Shown: positions 58,338 through 64,000 of the stretch, one piece after another
Numbering within the stretch: the first letter of the stretch is position 1
Layout of the letters: each line of letters begins with the position of its first letter
From: Cannabis sativa
Lineage: Eukaryota > Streptophyta > Magnoliopsida > Rosales > Cannabaceae
DNA: 64,000 nucleotides
Assembly: GCF_029168945.1 (NCBI RefSeq)
Contig: NC_083602.1
Span: 45,507,442-45,571,441 of the forward strand
Direction of reading: 5' to 3'
Made by a program: the position numbers and the translations under genes
Notes under the pieces: generated by a model
Told to the model about the DNA's origin: nothing
Seen by the model: the letters and a program-made list of their open reading frames with translations, nothing else
Databases searched by the model: none

Positions 58338-59110
58338 GTTAGCAAATTTTGAAATTTGAACTAGATTATTTTTAAAGATAATATTTTAATATCAAAATAA
58401 GATCATTCAAATTTTAATAATAAAAAAAATGTAATATCTGATCTTATAATTAAAATAAATAAAATAATCTAAAATTTCAAAATTAACCGTAAGGCTATTT
58501 TTGTGAAAAATAAAATTTTCAAAAATCAAAGCCTACTAACATCTAAAACTAATTTTAATTAATTGAAAAATTAATAAAAATTAATTTTATTCCGATAATT
58601 AGATTTTTAATTGAAAATTTAGATTCTACACAAAATTCTACCAAAATTTGAACTTTATTTTAATGAAAAACGATTTTTGAATCAAAAGATATCACCAAAA
58701 CAAGATTGCACTAGGGGAGTACGCATTGCATACTCCCCATGCGCACAATACATTGCAAATGGGCGACAGAAGGGCTGCTAACAGCGTCATGGGGAACAAA
58801 ACTCACTCAGGAGGGGCTTAGGACAGCCTTGTCGAATTCGGACATGGGCCTGTCTAAAGCCGCGTCAAACCCTATCCGCGCACGCACAGCGTATTGCTAG
58901 GTTTCAGATACTTTCATCCAAATTCAAAAAATTATAACTAACTCATAAAAAATCCAAATTGAGTTCTGTAAAAGCCTAAATTCATTAATTTTTTGTCTAA
59001 TTTTCAGTAAAAATATTTTTAGAACAAAACAAAAAATAATTTACAGCATACATTGTGATTTCCACACAATCATCAAATATGCACATAAACCATCATGAAA
59101 CCATCCAAAT
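58338..59110 (-). other. C3 leader, part 2, with GC-rich insert
   Basis: Continuation of the C3 leader toward its primer-binding site; 59041-59110 matches C1 14080-14120 in reverse. A GC-rich island (58711-58900) occupies the variable slot and includes GGGGAGTA-9 nt-TACTCCCC (58714-58738). No gene. Confidence 0.7.
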
Positions 59111-59791
59111 TGTTGACTTCGCTTTTAGCCAACGACAATGAGTCTTTTTTATAAGAGATAAACGATATGTCGTAACAAATATATAATAAAGCAATAGTAA
59201 GACACAGTAATTTTATAGAGGTTCAGCCCCGAGCAGTTCGGTAATAGCCTAATCCTCGTTATTTGTATTGACTCAAGAACAAGGAAGAAGATTCATTTTC
59301 TTATAGCTCTTACAACAGTATCTCTGAATATATAATTCTTAGATAATAATATATACTTAGCTTAGCTGCGTATCGACTTTCAATCTCTCGGTCCCTTTGC
59401 CCAGTGAACATACCTAACAATTTATAGGGCTGGGAAACTTGAGGAGGAAGAGTTTGCTCTCTCGTTATAATGCGCATAACAGAAAGATCGTGTGATCAAT
59501 GCCAAACGCAAGGATCATGGGATTGAGGTTGAATACACTGATAGTGAGATCGTGTGTATGCCGTATCCACGTAAGTTGATCCCTGAGTTATAGGGATTCA
59601 GCTGATGACTCATGATGCGAAAGCTGAATTCACTAAGTGTTGATTGATTTGCACGGGTCGCTGAATATCTTACAGAGGATGTGCCAACGAGCCATCCTGC
59701 TCGGTCTATCTTCCCGAGAAGACGCTCCAAGCTGACTCTACGTGTCACCATTCTCGTAATGCCACGCCAGAGTGCAAGATTTGGGATAACA
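59111..59791 (-). repeat. Element B 3' LTR and polypurine tract
   Basis: On the minus strand it starts TGTTATCCCAAAT (59791) and ends AAGTCAACA (59111). It is 681 bp, longer than in A. A TATA-like site (minus) lies near 59426. The polypurine tract CTTGGGGGTAAA (minus) abuts at 59792-59803. Confidence 0.9.
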
Positions 59792-59876
59792 TTTACCCCC
59801 AAGTCTGTACGGGACCTCTGAGGTTGCGTGTAGACTTCTTCTGAGTTGGTTCTGCCTTTGGATGGGGACACGTGTC

Positions 59877-60101
59877 GAGCGTGACCGTTCAAGACTCGAT
59901 GTGAAGCTGACTGTCGTCTCTTCAGTTTTCGGCTAATAAATGCTCTGAAAATTAATATTTCGAAATCTGATTTTCTCTCTCCACGGCGGACGGTTGCACT
60001 CAATTACTTTTGATTTCCCATATTTATTTTTGAGGCGGGAAGGTGAGGCCTTTGAGGTTCCTTTGAGACAGTTACCTCTTTTCGTGACTTGCCTATAAAT
60101 A
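59877..60101 (+). promoter_or_regulatory. Promoter block of the element B antisense gene
   Basis: G-box palindrome GACACGTGTC (59877-59886) and TATAAATA (60094-60101), with nearly the spacing seen in A. The leader intron runs 60258-60630 (GTAAGT...TTGTAG) and ends at the ATG. Confidence 0.6.
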
Positions 60102-60630
60102 CCCACAGCATTGGCACATAAACTCATTTCATCACCCTTCTTTCGTAAGTAAGCTCCAGAGCGAAAAGAAAGTTTTGTGGCTTCAAAGTCGCCTAAGTGC
60201 CTTCATACAACTGCTGGTTGGCTTGACGTTGCTCGAACCCAGATACTCGGATCTTGAGTAAGTTTCTGATTTCCTTTATGCTTATCTTTGCATGTTTACA
60301 TTTCGAATGCAACTTTTACTGTGCTGTAGAAAAATTCTTAGGAAACCCTAGGGTTAGAAACTTCTCCGATTTTTCTTTATCATGTCTTCATGTGGGTTTA
60401 CAGCCATAGAGCTTGTCTCTGAACCGCATTGTGTCCACCTTTCATCTTGCTTATTCTAAGCTTCATGAACTTTTTTTCCCTAACTCAAGAAATTTTTTTG
60501 ACTTCTTGAGTTTTGACCTTTCTTTAGACATAGCCGTTCTTTAATCAATTGAGTACTCCTAGTCGGCATATTTGCTTGTTTATCGTTTGATATTCCGTCC
60601 AACACTCGTCTCGTGTGTTATCTTTTGTAG

Positions 60631-63388
60631 ATGAACTCAGGTGAGTCTTGGGAACTTGGACATCAGATCAACCAGGATTTGCTTCAACTTCTGCACGAGG
60701 ATCACCCTCGTCTTTGTTCTAGCCCTCCTTCTAGTGAAGGACATTCTTCTGACCTTGTACCCAACCATAGGATGATGGCTCGTACAAATAAAACCACCCA
60801 TCTGGCTGACGCTACTGATCCTCAAGTGGCTCAGCTTGCCACTCTGCCCATCGCCGAACAAGATTCGACCGTCCCGATGGACGAGGATCGCGAGGGGGAC
60901 GCTGAGGTCTAGGAGGTTGAGGAACTGGACGATGCGTGTCAGGGCAGTCCTTCTGAGGCGGAAGGAGAGGAAGAGGTTGAACCCCCAAATTATGGGGAGT
61001 GCAATGAGGCTGGGCAGCCAGTCGATGCTGACGAAGATGTCCTGGTCGAGGGTGTTAACTACGTCAGTGAGGAGCTTGCTGTGCTGGTTCCTCAGAGGAG
61101 GCAGGGTGCCTTGGGCGCCAGGTGGGTAAGTCCTCCCTCCAAAATTACGGAGGCGCGCCTTCGAACTCTTGACTAGGACGGGTACCTGGGCAAGCTGGAC
61201 TGCTACATTTCGGCCAACACTAATCGTGCCACAAACCCTGACAAGGGGATGTGCGCCTGGTCGGGGGCCCATGGCCAACAAGGGGCGTTGATGCCCTTGC
61301 ACAAGTACTTCAAGGATGTGGCTCACTTCTTTGGTCTCTGCCCGGGCCAAATCACTCCTAAGGGCATTAAGTATTTATCCGCTCTCTTCGTCCTCTACGC
61401 TTCCCAAGGATGGGGTACTCCTTCTCCCCACGAGGTTGCCTGGTTCTTTGATCTAAAGTCTACCCCCAAACAAGGCAGGTCGGGGTACTTTTATTTCTCT
61501 CAGCCAGGTTTCAAGTGGTTGACCGGCACGGATGCCAAGGCCATCAGCAAAATAGGGCATTTTATTGATGAGTACTTCATGGTGAAGGATCCGACCATTA
61601 CCCAAACTCGGTTTCAGCAGATTCTGACATACCACCGTCCTCCCCTCACTCTTGCTCTTAGGGATAGAGCTCAGAAACTTGCCCGGTTGCCGGGGGAAGA
61701 CATGAATATTATCTAGTTGACCTCCGATGAAAATCTTGTGAAGTACGGGCTCTATCCCGAGGAGTTTTCTCCTAAGTCCGTGGCAGAGAAGAAGAGGAAG
61801 TCTGGTGCTGGCCAGCCTGAACGAGCTCATCCGGAGAATGAGTTGATTCAACTGAAGCGTGAAGCTAAGTTTAAAGGAGGTGTCAGGGCCAAACATTATG
61901 CTTAGGAGTCTTTGAATCATGAAGATGAGGCCGAGGACGAGTAGGTGACCCCACTGAAGAGGAAGAAGAAACTCCTGGCCTCGCCCAGGCCTATTGAACA
62001 TGCAATTCGCATAAGGAAGCCCATTTCACCTGTTCAGCCATCTCCCCCCTTTGCGGAAAAGGGAAAGCTGTCATGTCTGAGATAAGATTGATGTGAGGTG
62101 ATGATGGACTTTTGAGTCTTGTGCGGGCGATCACCTTGCATTTCACTTTATTTTATTCTTGAGCTTCATGATTTTCATGCCATGTGTTTCTGAATGCTGT
62201 TTTCTAACCATATGTTTTTGTTCTGTGCAGACATGTCTCGGCACATGCTCAATGCTCTGAGGAAGAGAATGGGCGGAAGCTCTAGCGCCTCTCCTTCTGC
62301 CAAGAAGTCCAAGGGCGGTGAGGGGTCCTCTTTTACGGAAAAGAGACCTTCTGCAGAGGTCATTGATCTTTCTGAGGAGCTGATTGCTGCAAAACCCTTT
62401 ACCCCCATGTCTGCCAAGTCCAAGGAGTCTGGACCACCAACGGTTGGGTCTAAGATGGTCAGAAGTGATCCTGAGCGGGTGCAAGCACCAACTCCACCTT
62501 TGCCTGTGCTTCCAGAGACCCAAAAGGGCAAGGAGATGCTGGCCCACTACATGAACCGGCTGGTTCCTGAGGTCAGTGAGCATCTGGCTGGTGCTGATAA
62601 TGACTCATCTCTGGATTTGTTGGTAGGCGGAGTCTTGAAGGAGTTCACCAGGGTAAGTCTTTTTTGATACTTCCCTTTAACTTGCCACACTTAGCTCCAT
62701 ATGCTAAAGTTTTTTCTTTGTGCAGGCCGCTCTGAAGTTGGCCTACACTTACTCCCGGGCTATGTCTGTTGCTTCCAAGAGCGCGGCTCTGTCCGACACC
62801 TTGAAGGCGGAGGCGGACTTTGCCAGGAAGGAAGCTGAGGAAGCCAGGGCGGAAGCTGGAGTTGTTTGGTTGGAGTTGGGCGAGGCCAACAAGAAGCTGT
62901 TCGCTGCTGAGAAGAAGATCTCCGTGCTGACAAAGGATCTCGACGCTGCTGACTGTTTTGAGGAGACCATCGGGATCTTATCTTCTAAGGTAAACAGTCT
63001 TCAGGATGAGAGGACTTCTCTGCGAGCAATTCTTCTTCGGATGAAGGAGGAGAAGGACGCCAAGGAGGGGGAGCTTACGGCCGAGGCGGATAGGTTGAAG
63101 GAGAAGGTTAATGCCTTGGAGACAGCCGGTCTCAAGCTCTTCTTTGATTTCTGGAAGGCTAATCCCCGGGCCAACTTTGACTACTTGGGCGAGGCTAAGG
63201 ACATGTACCTTGAGTACTGCGCGGCCCAAGTGGCTTACGGTGGGAATGAGGCAGCTGCTTCAACCTCCGGCGAAGCTGCTTCAACCTCCGGTCAAGCTAC
63301 TGATGCTTCTTCTATTCAAACAATAGATCCTCCTACTCCAGTTGGCCTAGAAGGACCGAACCAAGAGCCTGGGACTCCAACTGTTTAA
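60631..63388 (+). pseudogene. Element B antisense gene (aORF), decayed
   Basis: Same layout as A: exon 60631-62096, intron 62097-62230, exon 62231-62652, intron 62653-62725, exon 62726-63388. The PF04195-like block is open ([20 protein letters not shown], then [17 protein letters not shown]). The last exon is fully open and strongly coiled coil (SVLTKDLDAADCFEETIGIL, then KVNSLQDERTSLR), ending with a Ser/Thr/Pro tail. Stops at 60912, 61173, 61716, 61905 and 61943 lie in the first exon; most are CAG or CAA to TAG compared with A. The distal half is better preserved than in A. Confidence 0.85.
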
Positions 63389-64000
63389 ACATCTTTTTAT
63401 CTCTTTTTTTATATATCTTATTCGGCCTCTGGGCCTTTTCTAAGACATCTCGACCGGCCAAACGGTCTTTAAACTTGGAATTATTTTTCATTTTTTGGAC
63501 AACGGGCTGACCGGGAAGCTTCTAATCCCGGTACTATGTGCTTTTGTCATCCTTAATGAATTTCATTCTCTGTTTACAATTGACGTGCAATTGTGATTGT
63601 TTTATTTTTACCAAATGCTTTGTACAGGTATAGGTGCCCCCAAGTGACCGAGCAGACGTATGACTCTTGGTCACTTGTCTTTTGCAAATATATTGCTTAT
63701 TTGTTCGGTGTTTTGGGTTTGACCAAGCCTTTTGTACGCACTATAGGTAAATTATAATCATGCTCATTTTTTTGACTCAATTGAATTTTGAAATACTATC
63801 TTTATTCATTTATTGATCGAAAGTGTATTTGTTACCGTAGTAACTTACATCAGAGCTATTTGATCTAATCTTATCTTTTAGCTTAACATGAAATAAAACA
63901 AATTGCAGACATAAGAAACTGTACTTTAAAGTGGTCAGTCCGACCTGAGTACTTTGTTTTTGAAACCTTTGTGCGTAGTCCGCCCAGATTGCCATTCACT
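63389..64000. other. Convergent segment of element B
   Basis: Colinear with A 50894-51530. It includes the conserved CAAGTGA...TCACTTG inverted repeat (63641-63677). No gene. The end of integrase would start just past the window. Confidence 0.75.

Larger units (their letters stand above)
46671..58342 (-). mobile_element. Tat element A, full length, with target-site duplication GTTAG
   Basis: LTRs 46676-47307 (3', 632 bp) and 57705-58337 (5', 633 bp) are flanked by GTTAG at 46671-46675 and 58338-58342. Minus-strand order: primer-binding site, gag, protease, RT, RNase H, archaeal-type RNase H, integrase. A plus-strand antisense gene follows between pol and the 3' LTR. This is the complete architecture known for Tat elements with aORF. 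All genes carry stops, so the element is dead. The LTRs differ at many more positions than those of R1, so it is older. Confidence 0.95.
37650..59110 (-). mobile_element. C3: copia-family element, minus strand, hosting three insertions
   Basis: The 3' LTR (37650-39134), polypurine tract (minus AGTGCAAGTGGGAGTT, 39150-39135) and internal region (39135-39840, 41698-46675, 58338-59110) are one element. It is interrupted by a solo LTR, Tat element A and Tat element B. The internal part reaches almost to the primer-binding site at 59110, so its 5' LTR should lie beyond B, outside the window. No gag is readable. Confidence 0.8.
59111..64000 (-). mobile_element. Tat element B, minus strand, runs past the window end
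   Basis: The 3' LTR is 59111-59791, followed by the polypurine tract and the plus-strand antisense gene, and then the start of the convergent segment that precedes pol. It is colinear with element A over 47308-51530. The left flank is CAAAT (59106-59110), a candidate target-site duplication. Pol, gag and 5' LTR must lie to the right of 64000. Confidence 0.9.

Overview
The window looks like plant nuclear DNA, most likely a eudicot, from repeat-dense heterochromatin. I found no host gene, tRNA, rRNA or CRISPR array. Nearly every base can be assigned to LTR retrotransposons, often nested in one another. They include Ty3/gypsy elements of three kinds: Athila/Tat-like, Tat with an extra antisense gene, and a Tekay/Del-like chromovirus. 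There is also a family of gutted Ty1/copia-type elements. Species cannot be read from the sequence alone.

Layout. 1-2124: tail and 3' LTR of an Athila/Tat-like element that sits inside the 5' LTR of the next element. 2125-8907: element R1, a pol-less Tat derivative keeping a gag N-terminus (+) and an apparently intact three-exon antisense gene (aORF, -). 8908-9916: unassigned AT-rich spacer. 9917-21212: copia-type element C1 (+), with a 2.3 kb chromovirus solo LTR in its 5' LTR and a readable gag at 17738-18616. 21213-28297: fused fragments of the same copia family (C2, C4) and a fossil piece of an unrelated copia RT (-). 28298-37649: a Tekay-like chromovirus (-) with gag, PR, RT, RNase H, integrase and chromodomain, broken at four places. 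37650-46675 and 58338-59110: copia-type element C3 (-), split by a solo LTR (39841-41697), by a complete Tat element A (-, 46676-58337, target-site duplication GTTAG) and by a second Tat element B (-, from 59111 past the window end).

How the parts relate. R1, A and B share a primer-binding site, similar polypurine tracts and TGTT...TCAACA LTR termini. All carry the antisense gene that plant Tat elements are known to have between pol and the 3' LTR. In A and B it has its own promoter-like block (G-box, TATA box, leader intron ending at the ATG) but is full of stops. In R1 everything needed for autonomous movement is gone, yet the three aORF exons join in frame with no stop. A non-autonomous element that has shed pol but kept this gene is the most interesting system here. 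The copia family is also unusual. It has a leader of about 3.7 kb containing a conserved three-tier stem-loop, a duplicated motif, a slot for unrelated GC-rich palindromes and a possible large intron, ahead of a gag gene with no usable pol.
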